A program made the position numbers and the translations under genes. From Geodermatophilus amargosae (GTDB lineage: Bacteria; Actinomycetota; Actinomycetes; Mycobacteriales; Geodermatophilaceae): DNA of 64,000 bases. The DNA lies in NCBI RefSeq assembly GCF_900116515.1, contig NZ_FPBA01000003.1:124001-188000 (forward strand), in the 5' to 3' direction. The notes beneath the pieces are model-generated. The model was not told where the DNA came from. It was given only the letters and a program-made list of their open reading frames with translations, and did no database searches. Positions 32,119-39,707 of the stretch are shown piece after piece. Every line of letters begins with the position of its first letter. Position 1 is the stretch's first letter.

Positions 32119-33468
32119 CTAACCCGCGCTCCTGGCGGCGACGGCGGCCCGGGCGGGACGCCGCAGCAGGAGGCCCGCGGCCAGGGCGGCCAGCAGCGCG
32201 GCGGCGAGCCACCCCAGGCCCGCACCGGCCAGCGGCAGCGCCGTCCCCTCGCTCACCCGGACGACGAGCAGCACGACGGCGACGCCGAGCGCGGTGCCGA
32301 GCTGGGCGGCCGTGTTGAGCACCCCGGCCGCGGTCCCCTGCAGCTCCGCGGGGACGTCGGTCCCGAGCGACGTGGCGGCCACCGAGGACAGCCCGATGCC
32401 CAGCCCCGAGACGGCGACCCCGGCCGACACCACCCACGGCCCGAGCCCCGCGCCGAGCAGGGCCGCGGTACCGGCGGCGATGACGGCCAGGCCCGCGGCG
32501 GCGGTGGCGCGCGCGGAGACCGACCGCATCACCCGGGCCGAGAGGGCCGCGCCCCCGACGACGCACACGCTGAAGGGCAGCAGCGCCAGCCCGGTGGCCG
32601 TCGCACCCAGCCCCTCGCTGCCCTGCAGGTGCAGCGTGGCCACGGTGACCGCCGAGCTCGTCGTCGCGGTGTTGGCCGCCGAGGCGAGCACGCCGCGGCG
32701 CAGGCCGGGGTGCCCGACGGCGGTGCGCGGCAGCAGCGGGTCGCGGGCCCGGCGCTCGACGGCGGGCAGCGCCGACGCGGCGGCGAGGCCGGCCACGAGC
32801 AGCCCGGCGCCGGCGGCCCGGTGCGCGCCGTCCTCGAGCAGCGACGCGCCCGCCACGACCGCCGCCACGGCCGCGACGAGCACCGCCGCGCCGGCCAGGT
32901 CGAGGGGCCCGCCGCGCTCACGCGGGGTGGGCGGCGCGGTGCGGCGCACGGCGACCACGAGCAGCACCGCCAGCGGCAGGTTCCCCCAGAACAGCAGCCG
33001 CCACCCGGCGAGGTCGGTGAGCACGCCGCCGAGGACCAGCCCGCTCGCGCCGGCCGCCGCCCCGGTGGCGCTCCACGCGGCCAGCGCCCGCCGCCGCGCC
33101 GGCCCCTCCTCGGTCGCGGCGGTCAGCAGGCGCAGCGCGGTGGGCACCGAGAGCGCGGCCGCCGCACCCAGGGCGCCGCGAGCGGCCACCAGCACCCCGA
33201 CCGACGGGGCGACCGCCGCCGCCAGGGACGCCGCGCCGAAGCCGGCCAGCCCCACCGACAGCACCCGCGCGTGCCCGAACCGGTCGCCCAGGCGGGCCGC
33301 GAGCACCAGCAGCGCGCCGAAGAGGACGGCGTAGACGGCCACCACCGGGGTGGCCGCCGACGCGGGCGCGCCGAGGTCGGCCAGCATCGTCGGCAGCGCC
33401 GCGATCACCAGGGTGGTGCCGAGGACGTCGACGAACTGCACCGCGCAGAGCGGGACCACCGCCGTCAT
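32119..33468 (-). CDS. MFS exporter, DHA2-like
   Basis: 449 aa, about 14 membrane helices by inspection, strongly Ala-rich. CAVQFVDVLGTTLVIAALPTMLADLG in TM1 and AARLGDRFGHARVLSVGL as motif A. The N-terminus runs directly into TM1. It is divergent from a LacI regulator with a palindrome 18 bp before its ATG, so its expression is probably repressed by that protein. Substrate unknown. Confidence 0.82.
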   Translation of the reverse strand: MTAVVPLCAVQFVDVLGTTLVIAALPTMLADLGAPASAATPVVAVYAVLFGALLVLAARLGDRFGHARVLSVGLAGFGAASLAAAVAPSVGVLVAARGALGAAAALSVPTALRLLTAATEEGPARRRALAAWSATGAAAGASGLVLGGVLTDLAGWRLLFWGNLPLAVLLVVAVRRTAPPTPRERGGPLDLAGAAVLVAAVAAVVAGASLLEDGAHRAAGAGLLVAGLAAASALPAVERRARDPLLPRTAVGHPGLRRGVLASAANTATTSSAVTVATLHLQGSEGLGATATGLALLPFSVCVVGGAALSARVMRSVSARATAAAGLAVIAAGTAALLGAGLGPWVVSAGVAVSGLGIGLSSVAATSLGTDVPAELQGTAAGVLNTAAQLGTALGVAVVLLVVRVSEGTALPLAGAGLGWLAAALLAALAAGLLLRRPARAAVAARSAG

Positions 33469-33485
33469 GCCGCGGCGGTACCCGC

Positions 33486-33503
33486 TTCTTCATCGATGAA
33501 GCA
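33486..33503. promoter_or_regulatory. LacI-type operator between MFS and LacI genes
   Basis: CTTCATCGATGAAG (33488-33501) is a perfect 14-bp palindrome with a central CG, the usual shape of a LacI-family site, and extends to TTCTTCATCGATGAAGCA with one mismatch. It sits 16-18 bp from both start codons. Confidence 0.75.
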
Positions 33504-33518
33504 CGCGAGGATCACCGG

Positions 33519-34619
33519 GTGCCGCACGACCGCCACCGCCCGGTGACCCTCCAGGAGGTGGCCGCGGCGGTCGGCGTCTCGGCCAAGACGGTGTCCAACG
33601 CGTTCTCCCGGCCCGACCAGCTCTCCGCCGCGCTGCGCGAGCGGATCCTGGCCACCGCGCGCCGGCTCGGCTATCCCGGGCCCAACCCGCTCGCTGCAGG
33701 CCTGCGGCGCGGCCGCGTCGGCGCGATCGGCGTCGCCTACGACAACGGGCTGTCCTACGCCTTCGACGACCCGGTCGCCGTCGCGCTGCTCGCCGGGGTC
33801 GCGTCGGCGGCGGAGCCGGCCGGCTCCGGGCTGCTGCTCGTGCCCGGCTCGTCCGACCCCGCGCGGCGCCTGGCCGCGGTGAGCGACGCCGTCGTCGACG
33901 GGCTGGTCGTCTCCTCGGTGGGCGACGACGACCCGCTGCTCGCGGCGGCGATCGTCCGCGGGCTGCCGCTCGTCGTCGTGGACCAGCCCCGTCCGGACCG
34001 GCTCGCCGCGCTCGGGGCGCCGGGGACGCCGTGGGTGGGCGTGGACGACCGCGCCGCCGCGGCGGCCGTGGCCGGGCACCTGCTCGACCTCGGGCACCGG
34101 CGGCTGGCCGTCGTCTCCTTCGGGATGCACCGGGACCCGATCACCCCCGGGCTGGTGGACGAGCGGGCGCAGGCGGCCGCCACCTACGCCGTCACCCGTG
34201 ACCGGCTGGCCGGCTACCGCGACGCCGCGCGGCGCGCCGGGCTCGACTGGGCGGGCGTCCCGGTGTTCCACGGCGGCGACAGCACGCCCGAGGTCGGGGA
34301 GGTCGGCGCGGATGCCGTCCTCGCCACCGACCCGCGTCCGACGGCGCTGCTGTGCCTGAGCGACCGGCTCGCGGAGGGCGCGTTGCAGGCGGCGGCCCGG
34401 CTCGGCCTGCGGGTGCCCGGGGACCTGTCGGTCGCCGGCTTCGACGACGCCGCGACGGCGCCCGGCCTCGGCCTCACCACCGTCCGCCAGCCGACCCGCG
34501 AGAAGGGCCGGGCGGCCGGTCAGGCCCTGCTGGACCTGCTGGCCGCCCGGCCCGCCCCCGCGCCGCGGAGCCTGCCCGCGGAGCTCGTCGTCCGGACCTC
34601 GACGGGCCCGCCCGCCTAG
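33519..34619 (+). CDS. LacI-family transcriptional regulator
   Basis: 366 aa from GTG 33519. HTH: VTLQEVAAAVGVSAKTVSNAFSRPDQLSAALRERILATARRLGY with the hinge PNPLAAGLRRGRVGAIGV. The periplasmic-binding-like domain follows (GLVVSSVGDDDPLL, WVGVDDRAAAAAVAGHLLDLGHRRLAVV, DRLAEGALQAAARLGLRVPGDLSVAGFDD). Its C-terminus overlaps the crotonase gene end by 4 bp. It probably represses the divergent MFS gene and itself; ligand unknown. Confidence 0.9.
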   Translation: MPHDRHRPVTLQEVAAAVGVSAKTVSNAFSRPDQLSAALRERILATARRLGYPGPNPLAAGLRRGRVGAIGVAYDNGLSYAFDDPVAVALLAGVASAAEPAGSGLLLVPGSSDPARRLAAVSDAVVDGLVVSSVGDDDPLLAAAIVRGLPLVVVDQPRPDRLAALGAPGTPWVGVDDRAAAAAVAGHLLDLGHRRLAVVSFGMHRDPITPGLVDERAQAAATYAVTRDRLAGYRDAARRAGLDWAGVPVFHGGDSTPEVGEVGADAVLATDPRPTALLCLSDRLAEGALQAAARLGLRVPGDLSVAGFDDAATAPGLGLTTVRQPTREKGRAAGQALLDLLAARPAPAPRSLPAELVVRTSTGPPA

Positions 34620-35392
34620 CGCCCCTTCCAGACCGGCTTGCGGCGCTCGGCGAACGCGGTCGCGCCCTCGCGGGCGTCCTCGGAGGCGAACACCGGCTCG
34701 ATGAGCGGCTGCTGCCTCGCCCAGGCCTCCTCGGCCGTCCAGTCGGAGGTGCTGCGCGCGATCTGCTTGGTCACGGCGACCGCCAGCGGGCCGTTGGCGG
34801 CGATGACCTCGGCCAGCGCGACGGCGGCCTCGAGCGCACCGCCCTCGTCGACGACGCGGTTGACCAGCCCGACGGCGGCGGCCCGCTCGGCGTCGACCGG
34901 CTGCCCGGTCAGCAGCATCTCCATCGCGACGGCGTGCGGCACCCGCCGCGGCAGGAACAGCGCGGCACCGCCGGCGGCGATCAGCGACCGGGACACCTCG
35001 GGCACGCCGAAGCGCGCCGACCGCCCGGCGACGACGAGGTCGCAGGCGAGCACCAGCTCGAACCCGCCGGCCAGCGCCCACCCCTCGACGGCGGCCAGCA
35101 GCGGCTTGCGCGGCGGCGTCTGGGTGATCCCGCACAGCCCGCGCCCCTCGATCGAGGGCCGCTCGCCGCGCAGGAACGCCTTGAGGTCCATGCCGGCGGA
35201 GAACGTGCCGCCGGCACCGGTGAGCACGCCGGCGCGCAGGTCGTCGGAGGCGTCGAGCTCGTCCACGGCGTCGGCGACGCCCCGGGCGACCGCGCCGTCC
35301 AGGGCGTTCTTGGCCTGCGGCCGGTTGATGGTGATCACCTGGACGGCGCCGCGGCGCTCGACCAGCACGGACTCGGTTCCGGGCTCGCTCAC
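34616..35392 (-). CDS. Enoyl-CoA hydratase/isomerase (crotonase) family protein
   Basis: 258 aa from GTG 35392 with GGAGGAGG upstream. Oxyanion-hole segments ALDGAVARGVADAVDEL, FSAGMDLKAFLRGE and EGWALAGGFELVLACDLVVAGRSARFGVPEV carry the conserved Glu position of hydratases; KPVWKGR ends the protein. It hydrates or isomerises an enoyl-CoA. Next gene upstream is a CoA-transferase, 47 bp away, so the block may degrade a branched or methyl-branched acid. Confidence 0.88.
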   Translation of the reverse strand: MSEPGTESVLVERRGAVQVITINRPQAKNALDGAVARGVADAVDELDASDDLRAGVLTGAGGTFSAGMDLKAFLRGERPSIEGRGLCGITQTPPRKPLLAAVEGWALAGGFELVLACDLVVAGRSARFGVPEVSRSLIAAGGAALFLPRRVPHAVAMEMLLTGQPVDAERAAAVGLVNRVVDEGGALEAAVALAEVIAANGPLAVAVTKQIARSTSDWTAEEAWARQQPLIEPVFASEDAREGATAFAERRKPVWKGR

Positions 35393-35438
35393 TGCTGGGC
35401 CTCCTCCTCCGCGGCGCACCGCGGCTCGTGCGTCCCCG

Positions 35439-36554
35439 TCATCGGGGGCGCGACCACTCCTCCAGCACGGCCGCGGCGTCGGCCGGGCCGGGCGGCACCG
35501 GGGCGGGCGGCCCCGCCGGCGTGCGGGAGAACCGCGGCGCCGGGGCGGCCTGCCGGACGCCGTCGACGTCCACGAGCGTGCCGCGGGCGGCCAGGTGCGG
35601 GTGCTCGGCGGCCTCGTCCGACGTCAGGACCGGCGTGACGCAGGCGTCGGTGCCGTCGAAGACGCGCTCCCAGTGCTCCCGCGGCTGCGCGGCGAACGCG
35701 GCGGTGAACAGCTCCCGCAGCCGCGGCCAGCCGCGCGGGTCGGCCTGCGCCGGCAGGTCCTCCCCGGCCAGCCCCAGCCCGTCCAGCAGCGCCGCGTAGA
35801 ACTGCGGCTCCAGCGCGCCGACGGCGACGAAGCGGCCGTCGGCGCAGGCATAGACGTCGTAGTAGGGCGCGCCGCCGTCGAGGACGTTGGTGCCCGGCCG
35901 GTCCGACCACAGCCCCATGCCGCGCATCGACCACAGCATCTGCGAGATCAGCGCGACGCCGTCGACCATGGCGGCGTCGACCACCTGGCCGCGGCCCGAG
36001 CGCGACCGCTCGTGCAGCGCGGCCAGGATGCCGACCAGCACCAGCATCGACCCGCCGCCGTAGTCGGCGACCAGGTTCAGCGGCGGGCGGGGCACCTCAC
36101 CGGGCCGGCCGAGGGCGGCCAGGGTGCCGGTGAGCCCGAGGTAGTTGACGTCGTGGCCGACCCGGTCGGCCCACGGCCCGTCCTGCCCCCACCCGGTCAT
36201 CCGCGCGTAGACCAGACCCGGCGCGCGCTCCAGGCAGGCGTCGGGGCCGAGGCCCAGCCGCTCGGCCACGCCGGGGCGGAAGACGTCGAGGAACACGTCG
36301 GCGTGCCCGGTCAGGCCCAGCACCAGGTCGCGGCCCTCGGGCGTCTTCACGTCGACGGCGAGCGAGCGCCGGCCGCGCATCACGACGTCGCGCGCCGCAC
36401 CGCCCAGCGACAGCCCGCCGGAGGGCCGCTCCACCCGGACGACGTCGGCGCCGAGGTCGGCCAGGACCATCGCCGCGTGCGGGCCGGGCCCGATGCCGCC
36501 GAGCTCCACCACCCGCAGGCCGGCCAGCGGTCCCCCGGTTCCGCCCCCGCTCAC
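35439..36554 (-). CDS. CaiB/BaiF-family CoA-transferase, alpha-methylacyl-CoA racemase-like
   Basis: 371 aa from GTG 36554, which overlaps the upstream stop as [40 protein letters not shown], then [34 protein letters not shown] and [21 protein letters not shown]. The [11 protein letters not shown] motif with its HD pair is that of alpha-methylacyl-CoA racemase. It probably epimerises 2-methylacyl-CoA so that beta-oxidation can proceed, consistent with the crotonase next door. Confidence 0.88.
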   Translation of the reverse strand: MSGGGTGGPLAGLRVVELGGIGPGPHAAMVLADLGADVVRVERPSGGLSLGGAARDVVMRGRRSLAVDVKTPEGRDLVLGLTGHADVFLDVFRPGVAERLGLGPDACLERAPGLVYARMTGWGQDGPWADRVGHDVNYLGLTGTLAALGRPGEVPRPPLNLVADYGGGSMLVLVGILAALHERSRSGRGQVVDAAMVDGVALISQMLWSMRGMGLWSDRPGTNVLDGGAPYYDVYACADGRFVAVGALEPQFYAALLDGLGLAGEDLPAQADPRGWPRLRELFTAAFAAQPREHWERVFDGTDACVTPVLTSDEAAEHPHLAARGTLVDVDGVRQAAPAPRFSRTPAGPPAPVPPGPADAAAVLEEWSRPR

Positions 36555-37255
36555 GTCCGGGTCCGCAGGTGCCGGTCGAAGAAGCGCAGGATGCGCGCCC
36601 ACGCGTCCTCCGCCGACGGCCCGTGGTGACCGACGCCGAGCACCTTCCCCAGCGCGGTGAGGGGCCCCGCGTCGTGGCGGTTGAGGAACGAGTGCCCGGC
36701 GTCGGGGTACTCCTTCACGTCGTGCTCGACGCCGAGGTCGGTGAGCACCCGGTCCAGCCGGCCGGCCGCGCCGCGCAGCGCGACGTCGCGGCGGCCGTAG
36801 CTGCCCACCACCGGGCAGGCGCCGGCGAGCACCCGCTCGGCGTCCGCGGGCAGCGGGCCGTAGTTGGGCGCCGAGACGTCGAACCCGCGGGTGGCGCCCA
36901 TCAGCGCGAACTTCCCGCCCATGCAGAACCCGAGGACCCCGATCCGGCCGGTGCAGTCGTCCCGGCCGGCGAGGAACCGGCGCGCGGCCTCGAGGTCGCC
37001 GAAGGCCGGGCCCTCGCCGCGGTTGAGCGACCGGAACGTCGAGCGCAGGCAGCGCACCGCGCCCCCGGCGGTGAACAGGTCCGGCGCGACGGCGAGGTAG
37101 CCCGCCGCGGCCAGCCGGTCGGCGTGCTGCCGCACGTCGTCGGTGAGACCGAAGACCTCGTGGACGACGACGACACCGGGCCAGGGCCCCTCGCCCACCG
37201 GCGGGACGGCCAGGTGGGCGGACAGCTCCGGCGCGCTCGCGCCGCCGGGGATCAC
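36551..37255 (-). CDS. Dienelactone hydrolase-family protein
   Basis: About 234 aa. [38 protein letters not shown], nucleophile elbow [16 protein letters not shown] (catalytic Cys as in dienelactone hydrolase) and [15 protein letters not shown] with the His. GTG 37255 is the first good start; the frame stays open to 37435, where no ribosome site is seen. Such enzymes open lactones or hydrolyse esters. Coupled to the racemase gene by 4 bp. Confidence 0.83.
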   Translation of the reverse strand: MIPGGASAPELSAHLAVPPVGEGPWPGVVVVHEVFGLTDDVRQHADRLAAAGYLAVAPDLFTAGGAVRCLRSTFRSLNRGEGPAFGDLEAARRFLAGRDDCTGRIGVLGFCMGGKFALMGATRGFDVSAPNYGPLPADAERVLAGACPVVGSYGRRDVALRGAAGRLDRVLTDLGVEHDVKEYPDAGHSFLNRHDAGPLTALGKVLGVGHHGPSAEDAWARILRFFDRHLRTRT

Positions 37256-37310
37256 GGTGGTGGGCAGGTCGGCCTCCCGGGTCGCAGCGGCAGCGCAGGC
37301 GCCGCCGACG

Positions 37311-37832
37311 CTAGCCCGCGGGTGTGTCGCCCGTCTTCCCGGCCCGTTCGTGCCCGGCCGGCGTCGCCACCACCTCCCGCGGGCCCCCGACCTCGTGCCC
37401 GGCGGCACAGCGCAGGGACAGCGACACCGGCGCACCGCAGTCGCGGTGCGAGAGCTCCAGGGGCGGGGTGCCGTCGGCGGCCAGCCACCGGTCGCCCCAC
37501 TGCATCAGGGCCACCACCGCCGGGTAGAGGTCGCGGCCGCGCTCGGTGAGCCGGTACTCGGAACGCTGCCGGGCACCCTCGTCGCGGTAGGGCACGCGGA
37601 CGAGCAGGTCCTGGGCCACCAGCGAGTTCAGCCGGTCGGTGAGCACCGCCTTCGGTGCGCCGAGCGCACGCTGCAGGTCGGCGAAGCGCCGCACGCCGAG
37701 GAACGCCTCGCGCAGCACCAGGAGGCTCCACTTCTCCCCCACCACGGCGAGGGTGCCGGCGACCGAGCAGCGCGCGCGGTCGTAGACGTCGAGGGCGGTG
37801 CCGTCGGGGGCGGGCGGTGTGTCGGCCGTCAC
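37311..37832 (-). CDS. HxlR-family transcriptional regulator
   Basis: 173 aa from GTG 37832. The winged helix is classic Hxl[64 protein letters not shown] and [31 protein letters not shown]-terminal extension (about residues 120-173) has two Cys (HRDCGAP, RCAAGHE) that could sense redox or metal. A 6-bp inverted repeat lies 23 bp upstream. Confidence 0.87.
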   Translation of the reverse strand: MTADTPPAPDGTALDVYDRARCSVAGTLAVVGEKWSLLVLREAFLGVRRFADLQRALGAPKAVLTDRLNSLVAQDLLVRVPYRDEGARQRSEYRLTERGRDLYPAVVALMQWGDRWLAADGTPPLELSHRDCGAPVSLSLRCAAGHEVGGPREVVATPAGHERAGKTGDTPAG

Positions 37833-37854
37833 GGGTGCAGCGTAGGTCACGCTG

Positions 37855-37871
37855 GGTTCGCTTGACGAACC
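37855..37871. promoter_or_regulatory. Inverted repeat upstream of the HxlR gene
   Basis: GGTTCG and CGAACC are separated by CTTGA, giving a perfect 6-bp inverted repeat between the HxlR start and a divergent 22-codon ORF. A plausible HxlR binding site. Confidence 0.55.
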
Positions 37872-37895
37872 ATGCACTCGGGAGGATGGTTGGAC

Positions 37896-37964
37896 ATGCA
37901 GACCCAGCAGGTCGGAGCCGGAATCCGTGTGACCGGCGCCGCACCCGCACGGGCCCGCCGGTGA
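37896..37964 (+). CDS. Possible 22-aa small ORF
   Basis: ATG at 37896 has a strong GGAGGA 9 bp upstream and opens a 22-codon frame (MQTQQVGAGIRVTGAAP…RR). It ends before the next small gene. With an inverted repeat just upstream it could be a leader peptide or small protein. No homologue is recognised, so it rests on the ribosome site alone. Confidence 0.35.
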   Translation: MQTQQVGAGIRVTGAAPARARR

Positions 37965-38027
37965 CGACCGGAGGTGGCCGCCGCCGTGGACCGTCACGGA
38001 CGTGACACCGCCTGAGAGGGACCCGAC

Positions 38028-38171
38028 ATGACCCGCCTGAGCACCGCCCTGGCCACCGCCCGCAGCACCCGCGCCCGCCGCCGCGACGAGCGCGAGCTGC
38101 AGCGAGCCCTCGCCACCGCCCCGACGCAGGAGTCCGCGCACGAGATCGCCGCGCTGGCCGCCCGCTTCTGA
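38028..38171 (+). CDS. Small hypothetical protein (47 aa)
   Basis: ATG 38028 with GAGAGGG 8 bp upstream; 47 codons: MTRLSTALATARSTRARRRDE, then RELQRALATAPTQESAHEIAALAARF. The pattern of an N-terminal basic helix followed by ATAPT.ESAHEIAAL resembles small proteins I associate with high-GC actinobacteria, of unknown function. It is amphipathic and contains no Cys. Confidence 0.6.
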   Translation: MTRLSTALATARSTRARRRDERELQRALATAPTQESAHEIAALAARF

Positions 38172-38269
38172 GCACCGGCCGGGTCCGCCCGGCGCACTCC
38201 CCCGACAGCCCCGTGGCCACCGGCCGCGGGGCTGCCCCGTTCCCGGGCGGTGGTGGTTCCCCGGCGGTG

Positions 38270-38311
38270 GTGTGCGCCACACTCCGCCGCTAGAGTGGCA
38301 CTGAGTGCCAC
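38270..38311. promoter_or_regulatory. Two inverted repeats upstream of mftD
   Basis: GTGTGcgcCACAC (38270-38282) and GTGGCACtgaGTGCCAC (38295-38311) lie in tandem, the second a perfect 7-bp repeat 39 bp before the mftD start. CACTC and GAGTG (38280-38297) add a third overlapping symmetry. Probably operator sites for one or two repressors. Confidence 0.55.
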
Positions 38312-38349
38312 CGGGGCCGGCCCGGCGGGACGGACGAACGGAGACACTC

Positions 38350-39594
38350 GTGGCGAACGCGTGGTTCGAGACGGTGGCCGAGGCCCAGCGGCGCGCGAAG
38401 CGCCGGCTCCCCAAGGGCGTCTACGGCGCCCTGGTGGCCGGGTCGGAGAAGGGCCTGACCGTCGACGACAACATCCGGGCCTTCGAGGAGCTGGGTTTCG
38501 CGCCGCACACCGCGGGCCTGGCCAACGAGCGCCGGATGGCCACCCGCGTCATGGGCCAGGACGTGTCGATGCCGGTCCTGATCAGCCCGACCGGCGTGCA
38601 GGCCGTGCACCCCGACGGCGAGGTCGCCGTCGCCCGCGCCGCGGCCGCCCGCGGCGTGGCGATGGGCCTGTCCTCGTTCGCCAGCAAGCCGGTCGAGGAG
38701 GTCGTCGCGGCCAACCCGCAGACCTTCTTCCAGATGTACTGGGTGGGCACCCGCGAGGAGATGCTCGCCCGCATGGACCGGGCCAGGCGCGCCGGCGCCG
38801 TCGGCATGATCGCCACCCTCGACTGGTCCTTCGCCTACGGCCGCGACTGGGGCAGCCCGTTCATCCCCGCGAAGATCGACTTCGAGGCCGCCCGCCGCTA
38901 CGCGCCGCAGGTGCTCATGCGCCCGCGCTGGCTGGCCGCCTTCGCGAGGACCGGCCGCATCCCGGACCTCACCGTCCCCAACATGGTCGCCACCCCGGGC
39001 GAGCAGGCGCCCACCTTCTTCGGCGCCTACGGCATGTGGCAGGCATCCCCCATGCCCGGCTGGGACGACCTCGCCTGGCTGCGCGAGCAGTGGGACGGGC
39101 CGTTCATGCTCAAGGGCGTCATGCGCGTCGACGACGCGAAGAAGGCCGTCGACGCCGGCGTCACCGCCATCTCGGTGTCCAACCACGGCGGCAACAACCT
39201 CGACGGCACCCCCGCCTCCATCCGCGCCCTGCCGGCGGTGGCCGAGGCGGTCGGCGACCAGGTCGAGGTGCTCCTCGACGGCGGCATCCGCCGCGGCACC
39301 GACGTCGCCAAGGCCCTCGCCCTGGGCGCCAAGGCGGTCATGATCGGCCGCGCCTACCTCTGGGGCCTCGCCGCCAACGGGCAGGCCGGCGTAGAGAACG
39401 TGCTCGACCTGCTGCGCGACGGCCTCGGCTCCGCACTCACCGGCCTGGGCCGCGACTCGGTGGCCGACCTGGCCCGCGACGACCTGGTCATCCCACCCGG
39501 CTTCGAGCGGCGCCTGGGCGTCGAGGGCCCCGACGCACCGGTCGAGTCCGTCGAGTCGGTCCCCGCGCGCAACCGCCGCAGCCGCAGCGCCTGA
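38350..39594 (+). CDS. mftD: Pre-mycofactocin synthase MftD (alpha-hydroxyacid-oxidase family)
   Basis: 414 aa from GTG 38350 (GGAG upstream). It begins MANAWFETVAEAQRRAKRRLPKGVYGALVAGSEKGLTVDDNIRAFEELGFAPHTAGL and carries FMN-enzyme motifs ISPTGVQAVHPDGEVAVARAAAARG, SVSNHGGNNLDGTPASIRALP and LLDGGIRRGTDVAKALALGA. This is the MftD pattern; MftD oxidises the cyclised Val-Tyr product to the alpha-keto, redox-active pre-mycofactocin. No mftA, B, C, E or F is in the window, so the gene is separated from the usual cluster. A hairpin follows. Confidence 0.85.
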   Translation: MANAWFETVAEAQRRAKRRLPKGVYGALVAGSEKGLTVDDNIRAFEELGFAPHTAGLANERRMATRVMGQDVSMPVLISPTGVQAVHPDGEVAVARAAAARGVAMGLSSFASKPVEEVVAANPQTFFQMYWVGTREEMLARMDRARRAGAVGMIATLDWSFAYGRDWGSPFIPAKIDFEAARRYAPQVLMRPRWLAAFARTGRIPDLTVPNMVATPGEQAPTFFGAYGMWQASPMPGWDDLAWLREQWDGPFMLKGVMRVDDAKKAVDAGVTAISVSNHGGNNLDGTPASIRALPAVAEAVGDQVEVLLDGGIRRGTDVAKALALGAKAVMIGRAYLWGLAANGQAGVENVLDLLRDGLGSALTGLGRDSVADLARDDLVIPPGFERRLGVEGPDAPVESVESVPARNRRSRSA

Positions 39595-39601
39595 CCGCCG
39601 C

Positions 39602-39635
39602 CGGCCGGGGTCCCCTGAGCCGAGGACCCCGGCCG
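39602..39635 (+). terminator. Terminator after mftD
   Basis: Perfect 12-bp arms (39602-39613 and 39624-39635, starting CGGCCGGGG) with a 10-nt loop lie 7 bp after the mftD stop, before the SARP-type gene. Confidence 0.7.
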
Positions 39636-39707
39636 TGCCCCCTTGGTGTGGGACCTGCCACAGCCGCTCGGCGTCGCGGCCTGTGCCGACCTATGCTCGC
39701 GCCCGCC

